Positions 8,815-17,995 of a DNA stretch of 25,423 bases are shown in pieces. The translations under genes and the position numbers were made by a program. Source of the DNA: Chara braunii (lineage: Eukaryota > Streptophyta > Charophyceae > Charales > Characeae); the NCBI GenBank assembly GCA_003427395.1, contig BFEA01000051.1, forward strand, positions 3,510,472 through 3,535,894, given 5' to 3'. The notes under the pieces are model-generated. The model searched no databases. It saw only the letters and a program-made list of their open reading frames with translations, and had not been told where the DNA came from. The stretch's first letter is position 1. Every line of letters begins with the position of its first letter.

Positions 8815-9353
8815 ATACCGCCTGAGTCTATTTTTCGATCACGTCGCCCCTTTTCCGAGAAGACACAAACCTGAAACCATACACGAGCAGTGAGCGAACT
8901 CATCCGCCTGCTAGCACACATGAGAATGTCGTCCGAGTTGAAAACGAAAACAGAAAAACTGAGGGAAAAAAAAAAAAGAAAGAGAGTACCTCGCTACTAA
9001 CCCGGCGATACGAACGTCGCAAAAATTTGTTGATAGGTCATTAGTTCACAAATTTGGGGAAAACGAACACAGAAAAACTGAGGGAGGAAATAGTAATTCA
9101 AAAACTGGGCAAAAAAGCTCAAACACGGGGAAAAAAAAGGGAACAAAAAAGAATCAAAAGCAGAGAAAGGGACTGAGACCGTGGCAATTTGAAAAAGGGA
9201 GAAAACATGAGAAAAACACGTTATTGAACGCACCCCGCAGATCCTTATCGAGTAAATACCTCAATAAGACATATAAGGTCGTCGATCTTCTCCGCTCGGT
9301 TATTTGCCGTCAAATACTTGTGGCCGTTTACGTATATCTCGAACGCATTCCTC

Positions 9354-9358
<5 letters not shown>
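8815..9358. other. Gene-free spacer
   Basis: No gene is recognised. A short near-duplicate, AACAGAAAAACTGAGGGA versus ACACAGAAAAACTGAGGGAG, lies at about 8949 and 9069. A-rich tracts flank both. Confidence 0.45.

Positions 9359-9401
<43 letters not shown>
9359..9401. repeat. (CT)n microsatellite
   Basis: About 21 uninterrupted CT dinucleotides occur here. Short frames through it are Ser/Leu or Arg/Glu repeats and are not genes. Confidence 0.95.
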
Positions 9402-9404
<3 letters not shown>

Positions 9405-10060
9405 CGCCGTGTGTGTCTGAAATGCGTGTGTTTGCCTTAGCCACGTGCTCTCTCGCTCGTTCACGCCGGGAGTACGTAGAAAACGGGGAAGCGAGGGGGG
9501 CGTTGAGCAGATAGATAGCTCCCTCTCTCCCAACTCCCCAAGTGCTCTCTCGCTGGTTCAGGCGCGTAGTATGTAACTGGCCGCCAGAGCAAGTTCTGTG
9601 CTTCGTCGATTCACACTACTGTAGCCAACGTCTGTGAGCGAGGGAAAATTCAAAACATCACTGAGTACCAGCTCGGACCACCATCATGAGTCCGGCGACC
9701 CGTGACTGCAGTCGAAACATTCGCCGTACTACTACAGCCATGCTGCCGCTGTTTGCCCCGGGGGCGCTGTCGCACGACGTCGCAAGCGTCGCGCTTCACG
9801 CATCGTCGCACAACCCCGGAGTGCCACCTCACCGATCTAAGCATCTAATGTAGGGTAGTGATGGGGTTCCGTTCAGCTCGCTGGTAACTATCTGTATGTG
9901 TCCCTCTGTGTGTGTGTTTGTCCGAGTCTCCCCAGCAGCCTATCTGCGTGTGCCTCCGAGAGTGTGTTACTACCGGTAGTGGGAGGGAGGCAGCGAGTGT
10001 GACTCTTTGGCTCTGTCTCTCTGTCCGTGTGCGTATGTCCGTGTCTCTGTGTGCGTGTGT
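9402..10060. other. Gene-free stretch
   Basis: No gene is recognised. The segment carries a partial duplication: CGTGCTCTCTCGCTCGTTCA at about 9443 versus AGTGCTCTCTCGCTGGTTCA at about 9540. A GC-rich patch lies around 9750-9800. Confidence 0.4.
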
Positions 10061-10067
10061 ATGTGTA

Positions 10068-10129
<62 letters not shown>

Positions 10130-10141
10130 AGAGAGAGAGAT
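10061..10141. repeat. Compound GT / GA / poly-G microsatellite
   Basis: A (GT)n run at about 10068-10088 passes directly into (GA)n to about 10116, then about 11 G, then another (GA)n. Alternating purine-pyrimidine next to pure purine is a Z-DNA/H-DNA-prone combination. Short frames here are Cys/Val or Arg/Glu repeats only. Confidence 0.9.
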
Positions 10142-10145
10142 GGGG

Positions 10146-10222
10146 ACGAATTCGAAAACAAGTACGGGCGATGAATTCGAAAAGAGTTACGGGCGAAGAA
10201 TTCGAAAAGAAGTACGGCACAG
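10146..10222 (+). repeat. 27-28 bp minisatellite, 3 copies
   Basis: Three consecutive units of the type GAATTCGAAAA, then a variable base, then AGTACGGGCG occur with 1-2 differences each. Each unit includes an EcoRI-type palindrome GAATTC overlapping a TTCGAA palindrome. Confidence 0.8.
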
Positions 10223-10690
10223 AAAGACGAGTCAGCCTCTGAGCGAGATGGCGGCGCACGGGCTACCGGAGCGAAGTCAGCCCAACGGTGCGTAATGCCA
10301 CAAATGCGGTGAAGCGAGATGCAGGAAAGAAGGAAACGGATGAACGGGGACCGAGGGCCGAGGGGCTCGTGCTTCTCTCATCAGCCGTTGTCCGGAGAGT
10401 TCGGAACGTTCTTCTGCTGTCCGAGTGCTATATACTTGCCGCCTGAAGCGGGGGATACTGGTACGTCCCGCCAAGTACAACAGATGCGCATTTTCGGTGC
10501 TTAGGGCTCTGTCACACAGGGACCTTTTTTTCCGACGGATCACTGGACGTCATAGCGGTAGTTGTGACCAAATACCGCACGGAAGCCGTAATGACGGCCA
10601 GATACGTCCGCGAAAGTGCTACCTCGTCCGGGAAAGAGTATGCTCTTCACCGCCATATTCCTAACGAAAAGAAAAGAACGAAAAGAACCG
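10223..10690. other. Gene-free stretch
   Basis: Open frames of 61-88 codons overlap on both strands without recognisable domains. A possible frame at 10425-10664 is unremarkable. I see no repeat structure. Confidence 0.4.
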
Positions 10691-10762
10691 CTACCGCCAT
10701 CCTGCTGCTGGCGCCGAGTTGTCGGCCCGCCATCTTGCTGCTGGCATCGAGTTGTCGGCCGA
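10691..10762 (+). repeat. 36 bp tandem duplication
   Basis: GCCATCCTGCTGCTGGCGCC followed by GAGTTGTCGGCCC is repeated immediately as GCCATCTTGCTGCTGGCATC and GAGTTGTCGGCCG. It abuts the family A element that starts at 10771. Confidence 0.75.
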
Positions 10763-10770
10763 AGCTGTTG

Positions 10771-10890
10771 GGGCCTCGCTGCACTACTCTCGGAATGTGC
10801 AAAAGAGCGAATCTTCCTCTAGAACATGGAAAGATACACCGCCATGCTTTTTGTCTTTTGTGCGTTGTCGGGAGTAGTGGAGCGAGGCCC
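10771..10890 (+). mobile_element. Family A MITE, copy 2
   Basis: This is a 120 bp copy in the same orientation as the one at 1033. The left end is GGGCCTCGCTGCACTACTCT, the right end finishes GTAGTGGAGCGAGGCCC, and the internal block reads CATGGAAAGATACACCGCCA. If the element starts at the G at 10770, the flanks are GTT on both sides, again a 3 bp duplication. No coding capacity. Confidence 0.75.
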
Positions 10891-11083
10891 GTTAATTAAC
10901 GAGCGGAAAACAAGGAGGCACAAATCTGAGCGGCGGGGTTGCCGGCTCGAGGCCGCCGGGCTCGGTAGGGAGCTGCGGCCAAGGGCCTCGTCCGAGACCA
11001 CTTCAACTCAAGGGTTGAAAAAAAATTCTTCGTTCGACCCCACCCTAACGTCGCCGCGGATGAAGATCGAGGGGTTCCGGTAG

Positions 11084-11180
11084 CGCTAATTTTGTGCGCT
11101 AATTTCGTGCGCTAATTTTGTGCGCTAATGCGGCGCTACGGCGTAGCATTAGCGCTAATCGGGATTAGGGTTAGCACTAA
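11084..11180. repeat. 16 bp tandem repeat ending in a hairpin
   Basis: Three units of GCGCTAATTTTGT or GCGCTAATTTCGT are followed by GCGCTAAT. This last block pairs with ATTAGCGC about 18 bases on, and GCTAC pairs with GTAGC inside it. A further ATTAGGGTTAGCACTAACG follows and leads straight into a family B element. GTTAGCACTAAC recurs at about 24153, just outside another family B element. Confidence 0.6.
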
Positions 11181-11283
11181 CGGGGCAAGGTCCCACTTGC
11201 ACGGATTACGAGATTCCGGCCGTTGATCTCGGCTATCTACGGTCTCTATCTCTTAATTCGTGCCAGTGGGACCTAGCCCCCGG
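11181..11283. mobile_element. Family B foldback element, copy 2 (short)
   Basis: The left end is CGGGGCAAGGTCCCACTTGC and the right end is the reverse complement with three mismatches (CGTGCCAGTGGGACCTAGCC then CCCG). The interior is about 55 bp and unrelated to the other copies. The shared termini place it in the same family as the elements at 1747 and 23435. Confidence 0.6.
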
Positions 11284-11819
11284 GCAAGCCAGGGCGCTGG
11301 GCGGGTGTAGCTGATGTCCTCAAGTGTAGACACGAAGTCTTGACGGTAATTTGGCGCTCGGTGTTCTCGAGGGTAATTCCTAAAAGGAGAGGTTACATGA
11401 GAGTGGCGCCCATAGCAATTCTTGGGGCTATGGGGGAGAAGTACAGCCATAACCTCTGGTCCCCGCGGAGTGCTGCCCTCGGAGGAACCTCCCGTAGCTA
11501 AGAAGGTCAAAAGGCAGGGGAGACCTGGTGGGCTGGGGAGCAGAACGTCCGATTGGCGTACTGAACTGGACGGTTCAGTCGGCTAAGGAGTGGTGCCTGC
11601 TCGGGAAGATACCAGAAGGAATATCGACAGAACAAGCAAGGACCAAGAGCTCCGCCTCTTCATGTGGAATGGTCCGGATCCTTGGAAGGTATAATGCTCT
11701 CTTCACGCCAGAAAAACAGTTGCCATATTTATTTGATGCCTCATATTATAATATTAGGATTATTCGTAGTTATTGGTTGGATTGTGTTTTTGTCAACAGG
11801 AGCGTTTATTTTGACTTTT
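11284..11819 (+). other. Putative 5' leader of the LINE
   Basis: No gene is recognised before about 11,660. A hairpin CCCATAGC...GCTATGGG lies near 11410-11435. Several frames are open but carry no domain. Because the sequence leads directly into the ORF1-like frame, it may be the LINE 5' untranslated region. The true element start is not defined. Confidence 0.3.
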
Positions 11820-12610
11820 ATGATGGCTCAACCTAACCCCCCTTCTTCGAGTAATAATATTCCAGTTATCAACCCACTCACGGACGATGGTAAGCAAAGC
11901 ATCCGGGACATCCTCTCCAAGTGCTTCAACGAGGGAGTTCTTCCCAACCAGGTAGCACCAGGAGTGGTGGAATCCAGAGATGACTATGTTAGAGTGACCG
12001 TCGATCAGGATTTATTTAAAGTCCAATCCGAATGGCTATCTAAGCATGCTATTTCTATCGTTTTCAACGACGAGGCGTCCTCTTTTTTCAGCGTGAGTCG
12101 AGACAAGAAAGGGAAAGGGGAGAAGGAACAATGGAAGGAGGTATCAAAGGGTAAGAGGAAGGATTTAGAGAAAGATAAGTCTGATGGACCTGGAGGTGGA
12201 AAGTGGTTATGCGGGATGTTTGGGAAGACAAGAAGAAGTAACAGGATGGTTTGCAAAGGGATGAGGAGGAAAGGAAACAGAGGGAGGAAGAGACACGTAA
12301 AGAGGAGGAGGAAGAGGAGGACAAGAAGTTGGAAGAGGAAAGGAAACAGAAGGAAAACAAATGGGAGGCAGAAGGGTTAAGGGATGAGAAAACGAGAAGG
12401 GAAGACCATAACAGTAAATCAAAGCGCCCTTCCTCAGATGAGCTAGACAAATCTAACCCAGAAGACATAAGTAAGAAAGACGCTGGATACGAGCGCTCTC
12501 GAGTCAAATGGGGGCAAGGGGTTGAAAAAGCTCAAATGTTGGGTTCCTGGACATGGTTGTTTTGGGCAGTGGTGAAAATTATGAAAATCGACAAATTGAA
12601 ATGTTGGTAA
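11664..12610 (+). pseudogene. LINE ORF1-like protein, N-terminal part (frameshifted)
   Basis: An open frame runs from 11664 to 12380. Either a leader with a strongly hydrophobic segment (IIILGLFVVIGWIVFLSTGA) or a start at the Met-Met-Ala-Gln near 11820 is possible; the latter begins a soluble Pro/Ser-rich N-terminus. After a block ending in SKHAISIVFNDEASSFFSV the sequence becomes highly charged. A frameshift near 12240 moves the Glu/Lys/Arg-rich coiled-coil-like part into another frame, which ends at 12610. LINE ORF1 proteins are RNA-binding chaperones that often carry coiled coils. The assignment rests mainly on position upstream of the endonuclease in the same orientation, since I recognise no ORF1 domain directly. 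Confidence 0.5.
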
Positions 12611-12639
12611 AATTTTATGAAAGTGCACTTTTGGCTTGC

Positions 12640-12690
12640 TGTTTTATATGTTTTTTTTTTTTTTTTTTCGTTTTTTTTTTTACAATATGT
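12640..12690. repeat. T-rich homopolymer tract
   Basis: About 19 T, then CG, then 11 T lie inside the decaying ORF1 region. The following 150 bp (to about 12820) read poorly in all frames and look non-coding. Confidence 0.8.
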
Positions 12691-12819
12691 TAGTAAGAAG
12701 TGCACTCTACAGATTGCTGTAAAGTATGGTTAAAATGACCTTTTGGTTTTCTTATAAATGAGGGTGAAAATTGGGGGGTCGGTTAACCTTCTCTCGAACA
12801 AAAGCATGATAAAAAGAAA

Positions 12820-12887
12820 AGGACAAAATTGAAGAAGAACACAATGGGTCAAAAGTTTGGGATAACAAATGCACTCACGGGTACAGT

Positions 12888-12928
<41 letters not shown>

Positions 12929-14060
12929 ACTACAAGGGAAGTCAGTCCCCACAGAGGTCTCATACCACTTTGATGAGGAAACGTCCTAAGACGAGGAGTC
13001 TGAACTCGTGATTGAGAAGTTCCTCTTCACTATAAGATAATTCTTTTGAAGATGGAACAAATATAAACAGAAGCAGGATACTTGAATATGATTTAGACTT
13101 TTTTATTCCAAGCCTATTCCAGGACGGTTGCATCACCTTCAATAAGATTCCACATCCAAAAGTTTTGAGATATTGGCCGCCTATAAAAAATAAAATAAAA
13201 ACGCCCAAAGGAGGACAAGGTGGCCATAACCATGGATGAACAAATCCCAGAAGTGACCTCCACCGTACTCCTTGAAACTGACACAAAGACTAAGAAACGT
13301 GATGTTATGATTATGAATGCTAAAGGTAGGGGAGAGACTCCGACTCCCCTTATGGAAACAAGTTCCTCGCTGAAAGAGTTAAGGAAAGGATGCAGTTGGG
13401 CAGCTAAGAAATTTATCCTCCTCTCGGACCCAATTACCACTATGGGTAGAACTGACGATTTTGGGATTAGTAGTCAAGGAATTTTTAGTCCCCTTAATTT
13501 GTCTGGACTCCTCACTTGGGTTGTTGGTGTTATTACAACGATATGAAGTATACAATCTCAGTATCCCATTGATAGCAGTTCTGAAGGATCCAATAGAGGA
13601 GCATGCTCTGAACTTGACCAACAAGCATATATTGAATAACACTGGCAGCTGTGTCATTATCCCCGACCCGAAAATAAGATAACACGTGATCTCAATGTCA
13701 GATAATAATAAGGTTGTTCTTCATATTGCCTTCATGGACATAGCATCGGTCACAAGTAATTTTGAGTCATGGTGTTTTAGAAAGGTGTGGTGGTACCGTT
13801 TTCAGGATTTTACCATGCCCAAATATGATGTGTTGTTCACTATTCACATGTTTGGTGGGTACTCGGCTAGGCTTATCTACGATTGGATGGTCACCAAGGA
13901 CATGATCTCAATAGTATCATGTCACTGATTTCAATCGATGGTAAGAGTCTCTGAACTTCCACCAACGGTCCAGAAAGTGATCATAGATAACTTTATCAAA
14001 ACTTTCCCCTTTGAAGTACCAAGCCGTATCCAAGTGTCTAACGGTGCAGCCTCCTCTTAT
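12820..14060 (+). pseudogene. LINE ORF1-like protein, C-terminal part (several frames)
   Basis: Coding-like sequence continues in pieces. A Lys-rich stretch is interrupted by a C40 run read as poly-Pro (12829-13011). An acidic segment near 12962-13050 (FDEETS, stop, DEESELVIEKFLF) follows. Then come 13220-13546 (108 codons), 13540-13682 and 13686-13928, and finally about 13963-14072 with VQKVIIDNFIKTFPFEV. Frame changes and stops separate them, so this is a decayed gene. Nothing here matches a domain I can name with confidence; a plant LINE ORF1 is inferred from the adjoining endonuclease. Confidence 0.4.
12889..12928. repeat. Uninterrupted C40 homopolymer
   Basis: Forty consecutive C lie inside the ORF1-like region. 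A run this long of C is rare, forms i-motif/G-quadruplex structures, and is hard to sequence, so its exact length should be treated as approximate. Confidence 0.9.
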
Positions 14061-14067
14061 GTTGTTG

Positions 14068-14913
14068 CCCAGTAGAATCCGCATAGCCAGTTGGAACGTT
14101 AAAGGTCTGGGCGACACTTCACATCGCTACAAAAGACATCGCTTGCTAGCATGGATTCATTCAGAATTTTTCCAAATAATATGCCTACAAGAAACGAAGT
14201 TGAACCCTGGCAAGATACACAGCGCAGTGGATTGGTGGCGGGGCCCACAATTTTGAGCCCTGGTCGATGAAACTTAGGATGGGACAACTATCTTGATTCA
14301 TCCAGACTTTGACTGTTCAGTTCTAGATCACTTCATTGATCCAGCAGGGCAGATGGTCTGGGTAAGACTGAAAATCCAAGAGGAGGACCTGATAATCATG
14401 TCGCTCTATGCTCCAACTCATTACATAGCCAAGACTGACTTTTTTGCCTTCCTTCCGACATTCATACCGGTGACGGAAAATTTGGCCATCCTCAGAGATT
14501 GGAACACCATACTGATCCCCGGACTGGACTCCCTAGTTCACTCTCCACTTAGAGTTGATTCATCATTCCTGTTGTCCTTTTTTGAGTCTCAGTGCTTGGT
14601 AGATACATATAGGACTCTTAACTCATTTGATCACGGATACACGTGGCGCGTACCTAGGCCTAACCCTCGAGCCCCCATACCGCGCCAGAGACTATATTAC
14701 ATCGCATCAAGAGGGGTTTTGTGGGACAAATGTTGCGCATCTGAGCTAATGGTAGCTTCTATGTATGACCACTATCCAGTTTACTTCGACGTGGTTCCCA
14801 GTGACGTGGTGGCACAAGAAAGGCCCCTCTTCAGATTAAATATAAATAATATGAAGGATAGGGGCATACCATTATGGATCACAAATCAAATGGAGGGCTG
14901 GTCTAAGGCTTAG
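14068..14913 (+). pseudogene. LINE ORF2 endonuclease domain (AP-type), inactivated
   Basis: This is an exonuclease-endonuclease-phosphatase fold of L1-type LINEs, which nicks target DNA for target-primed reverse transcription. Motifs in order are RIASWNVKGL (Asn), IICLQETKL (catalytic Glu), then after a stop at 14254 and a frame change LIHPDFDCSVL, MSLYAPTHY (Tyr), RDWNTILIPGLDS (Asp/Asn), TWRVPRPNP, RQRLYYIAS and YDHYPV. The usual GD[WF]N is RDWN, the usual RLDYI has Asp replaced by Tyr, and the usual SDH is YDH. Together with the stop this makes the domain dead. The order and spacing match plant L1-like elements. It lies directly upstream of the linker and reverse transcriptase in the same orientation. 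Confidence 0.88.
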
Positions 14914-15621
14914 GATATATTTGATGATGTTATGGGCAGACGTGGGTATAAATATAATAAGAGTCGCCTTGATAAAATTCTGTAGAATGAAGGCGGCCAA
15001 TAGATCATGAAAGGAATTAAAGCTACGCAGGCTCGAAGAGAAGGCCGACGCGAAAATGGGAACAGACCCGTTCACAGACTACTATTGGACCGAACAAGGG
15101 GAAGAAACACTCTTACAGCGGGAATCAATGGAAGCGCGAAGACAACCTAACTGGCTTGACTGGCTTAAACTGAGAGGTATATTAGTATATGACAGGATGA
15201 CGAAATTAACATTTCATTTATTGATTCAGCATCAAACGAAACCTCTATTGCGGACATTAATGCACTCTTTTGCCTTGTGCCTGTAGCTTCTGACACGCTA
15301 GATTTGTGCCACTATGCGTTGTAATACTTTAGAGACGTAGTGTCCACCCACCGCACCTTTGATGACTTCGACTTGGAACTTTCAGAAGTTTCTGACTTTT
15401 GGGGCAGGTCAAGGAAGCAAATTCAAGGATATATCAAAGACCGATTAAATGCTCCCCTAATAGAAGCAGACTTCACCGCATAGTCAAGAATATGGCCATG
15501 GACAAATGCTCGGGCCCAGATGAACTGCCATTGGAATTTTTCTTAAGCGCATGAAATGTCTTTTCTCCGTTTCAATATCAAGTTTACAACCAGACTCTTA
15601 CATCCGGCTCCGTCTTCTCCT
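14914..15621 (+). pseudogene. LINE ORF2 linker and start of reverse transcriptase
   Basis: Translation continues past a TAG at 14911-14913 and then in shifting frames. It gives a basic linker (SRLDKIL, KELKLRRLEEKADAKMG), then 15360-15470 with TFDDFDLELSEVSDFWG and IKDRLNAPLIEADFTA. Next is NMAMDKCSGPDELPLEFFL at about 15488-15544, the hallmark K/D-K-x-P-G-x-D-x-x-P-x-E-F segment that opens plant L1 reverse transcriptases. After one TGA the same frame still reads FQYQVYNQTLTSGSV to about 15615. That still looks like LINE sequence, and then it dissolves into a CTC pyrimidine tract. The element is therefore broken at about 15620, not at the stop. Confidence 0.8.
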
Positions 15622-16148
15622 TCTCGATCTCCTCCTCCTTTTCCTTCTCCTCCTAGTCCTCCTAGTCCTCCTCCTTCTCCTCACCCGTCTCCTCCTCCTC
15701 CTTCTCATCCTTCTCCTCTATCTCCTCATCTTCGTTCTCCTCTTAGTCCTTTACCTTCTCCTCGTCGGCGCCGTCCATCGCTTCCGTTGTCCTCCTCCTC
15801 CTCCTCCTCCTCCTCCTCCTCTTCTTCATCTCCATCGTTGTCCTCCTCCTCTTCCTCATCCTTGTCCTTCCCTTCTTCTTCATCCTCCTCCTCCTCATCA
15901 TCATCTTTTTTTTCTTGCTCGTCGTCGTCCTCCTCCTCCTCTTCTCTGTACTCCTCGTCCTCCGGCTCCCTTCCCTCCTCCTCCTCTTCGTTGTACTCCT
16001 CTTCCTCCGCCTGCTTTCAATCAATCAATCAATCATTCATTCATTCAATCCCAATCCAATCAATAGATTGGATTGGATCTTGAAAATTCAATCGATCGGT
16101 TGAATTTTCAAGATTCAATCCAATCTTTTGATTGGATTCGATTTAATA

Positions 16149-16187
<39 letters not shown>

Positions 16188-16257
16188 AAAAAAAAAGAGG
16201 GTGGGAGGAACAGTGGAAGTTGGACTTCCTGTGTTCCTGCCACCTTTTTTTTTTTTT
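15615..16257. repeat. Compound satellite unit 1
   Basis: A CTC/CTT pyrimidine tract (about 400 bp) contains the landmark TCGTCGGCGCCGTCCATCGC. It is followed by (TCAA)n, a palindrome with 26 bp arms (16066-16091 and 16100-16125, one mismatch, 8 bp loop), then (TTGA)n. A second hairpin A9-GGGTGGGAGGAAC...GTTCCTGCCAC-T13 spans 16188-16257. The left part of the unit is truncated at the junction with the LINE. Long frames through the tract are poly-Ser/Leu/Pro or, on the minus strand, poly-Arg/Glu. Confidence 0.85.
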
Positions 16258-17010
16258 AATCCATGCATTTTCTCCAACTTGCATCGCCCCTCCTCCTCTT
16301 AACCCTTCTCTTCTTTTTCGTCGTCATCCTCCTCCTCTTCTTCTTCTTTGTCATCCTCCTCCTTCTCCTCCTTCTCCTTCTCCCCCTCCTCCTCCTCCTC
16401 ATCTTCTCCTCCTTCTCCATCTCCTTTTCATTCTCCTTCTCCTTCTAGTCCTCCTAGTCCTTCTCCTCCTTCTCCTTGTCCTTCTCCTCCTCCTCCTCCT
16501 CCTTCTACTCATCGTCTTTCTCCTCCTAGTCCTTCACCTCCTCCTCGTCGGCGTTGTCCATCATTGCCGTTGTCCTCCTCCTCCTCCTCCTCTTCTTCAT
16601 TTCCATCGCTGTCCTCCTCCTCCTCCTCGCCCTTGTCCTTCTCTTCTTCTTCATCCTCCTCATCATCTTTTTCTTGCTCATCGTCGTCGTCGTTCTCCTC
16701 CTCCTCTTCTCTGTACTCCTCGTCCTCTGGCTCCCTCCCCTCCTCCTCCTCTTCGCTGTACTCCTCCTCCGCCTGCTTTCAATCAATCAATCAATCAATT
16801 AATCAATCCCAATCCCAATCCAATCAATAGATTGGATTGGATCTTGAAAATTCAATCGATCGATTAAATTTTCAAGATTTAATCCAATCTTTTGATTGGA
16901 TTCGATTTGAACAATTGATTGATTGATTGATTGATAAAAAAAAAAAAGGGTGGGAGGAACAGTGGAAGTCGGACTTTCTACGTTCCTCCCGCCCATTTTT
17001 TTTTTTTTTT
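16258..17010. repeat. Compound satellite unit 2 (complete, ~751 bp)
   Basis: The complete unit starts with GCATTTTCTCCAACTTGCAT near 16265, followed by CGCCCCTCCTCCTCTTAACC. It continues with the CTC tract and GTCGGCGTTGTCCATCATTG. Then come GCCTGCTTTCAA with (TCAA)n, the palindrome at about 16830-16889, (TTGA)n and the A12...T15 hairpin at 16936-17010. The distance to the same header in unit 3 is 751 bp. The right hairpin arms GGGTGGGAGGAAC and GTTCCTCCCGCCC pair with one G-T mismatch. Confidence 0.88.
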
Positions 17011-17503
17011 ATCACGCATTTTCTCCACCTTGCAGCGCCCCTCCTCCTCTTAACCCTTCTCTTATTCTTTGTCGTCATCCTCCTCCTCTTCTTCTTCTTC
17101 GTGATCCTCCTCCTTCTCCTTCTCCTCCTCCTCTTCATCATCATCTCCTCTTCCTTCTCCATCTCCTCTTCCTTCTCCTTCTCCTCCTAGTCCTCCTCCT
17201 TCTCCTCATCCTTCTCCTCCTCCTCCTGCTCATCTTCTTTCTCCTCCTAGTCCTTCACCTCCTCCTCGTCGGCGCCGTCCATTGCTTCCGTTGTCCTCCT
17301 CCTCCTCCTCGTCCTCCTCCTCGTCCTCCTCCTCGTCTTTTTTTTTTGCTCATCGTCGTCGTCGTCCTCCTCCTCTTCTTTTTCTTGCTCGTCGTCGTCC
17401 TCCTCCGCGTCCTCCTCTTCTCTGTACTCCTCGTTCTCCTGCTCACTCCCCTCTCCTCCTCTTCGCTGTACTCCTTGTCCTCCGCCTGCTTTCAATCAAT
17501 CAG

Positions 17504-17601
<98 letters not shown>

Positions 17602-17644
17602 CCAATCCAATCAATAGATTGGATTCGATTTGAACGATTGATTA

Positions 17645-17690
<46 letters not shown>
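17011..17690. repeat. Compound satellite unit 3 (palindrome deleted)
   Basis: The header GCATTTTCTCCACCTTGCAG lies at 17016. A CTC tract, landmark TCGTCGGCGCCGTCCATTGC and a much longer (TCAA)n run (about 17495-17600) follow. The palindrome seen in units 1 and 2 is missing here. GATTGGATT at 17617 runs straight into CGATTTGAACGATTGATT, which in unit 2 follows the second of two GATTGGATT direct repeats 64 bp apart. A (TTGA)n run ends the unit and no A/T hairpin follows. Confidence 0.85.
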
Positions 17691-17939
17691 GATAGTTTTG
17701 ATAGGTAGATGGGGAGATAGGCAGATGGGGAGATAGGGAGATATGGAGACAAGTGGATAGGTCGGTAGGAAGACAGGTAGATAGATAGATGAGTAAATAG
17801 AGAGGTGTGTAGATATGGAGATAGGAACATAGGTAGATAGATAGATACGTACATAGATAGATAGGTGGACAAATAGATAGGGAGATAGGGAGATACATAG
17901 ATAGATAGATTACATTACATTACACAGATAGATAGATAC

Positions 17940-17995
<56 letters not shown>

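Noticed and set aside
9888-10259. Ser/Leu/His/Thr frames over the GT/GA region
   Set aside because: They are translations of dinucleotide repeats.
11150-11180. Possible interstitial telomere repeat (ATTAGGGTTAG)
   Set aside because: Only about two units are present, embedded in an inverted-repeat context, and no array follows.
11284-11660. Possible LTR of an LTR retrotransposon
   Set aside because: I found no matching direct repeat downstream, no polypurine tract or primer site, and the coding region that follows is LINE-type.
15551-17633. Long Ser/Leu/Pro and Asn-Gln-Ser frames, up to 227 codons
   Set aside because: They arise from CTC trinucleotide and TCAA tetranucleotide repeats. All frames are open because the repeats lack stop words.
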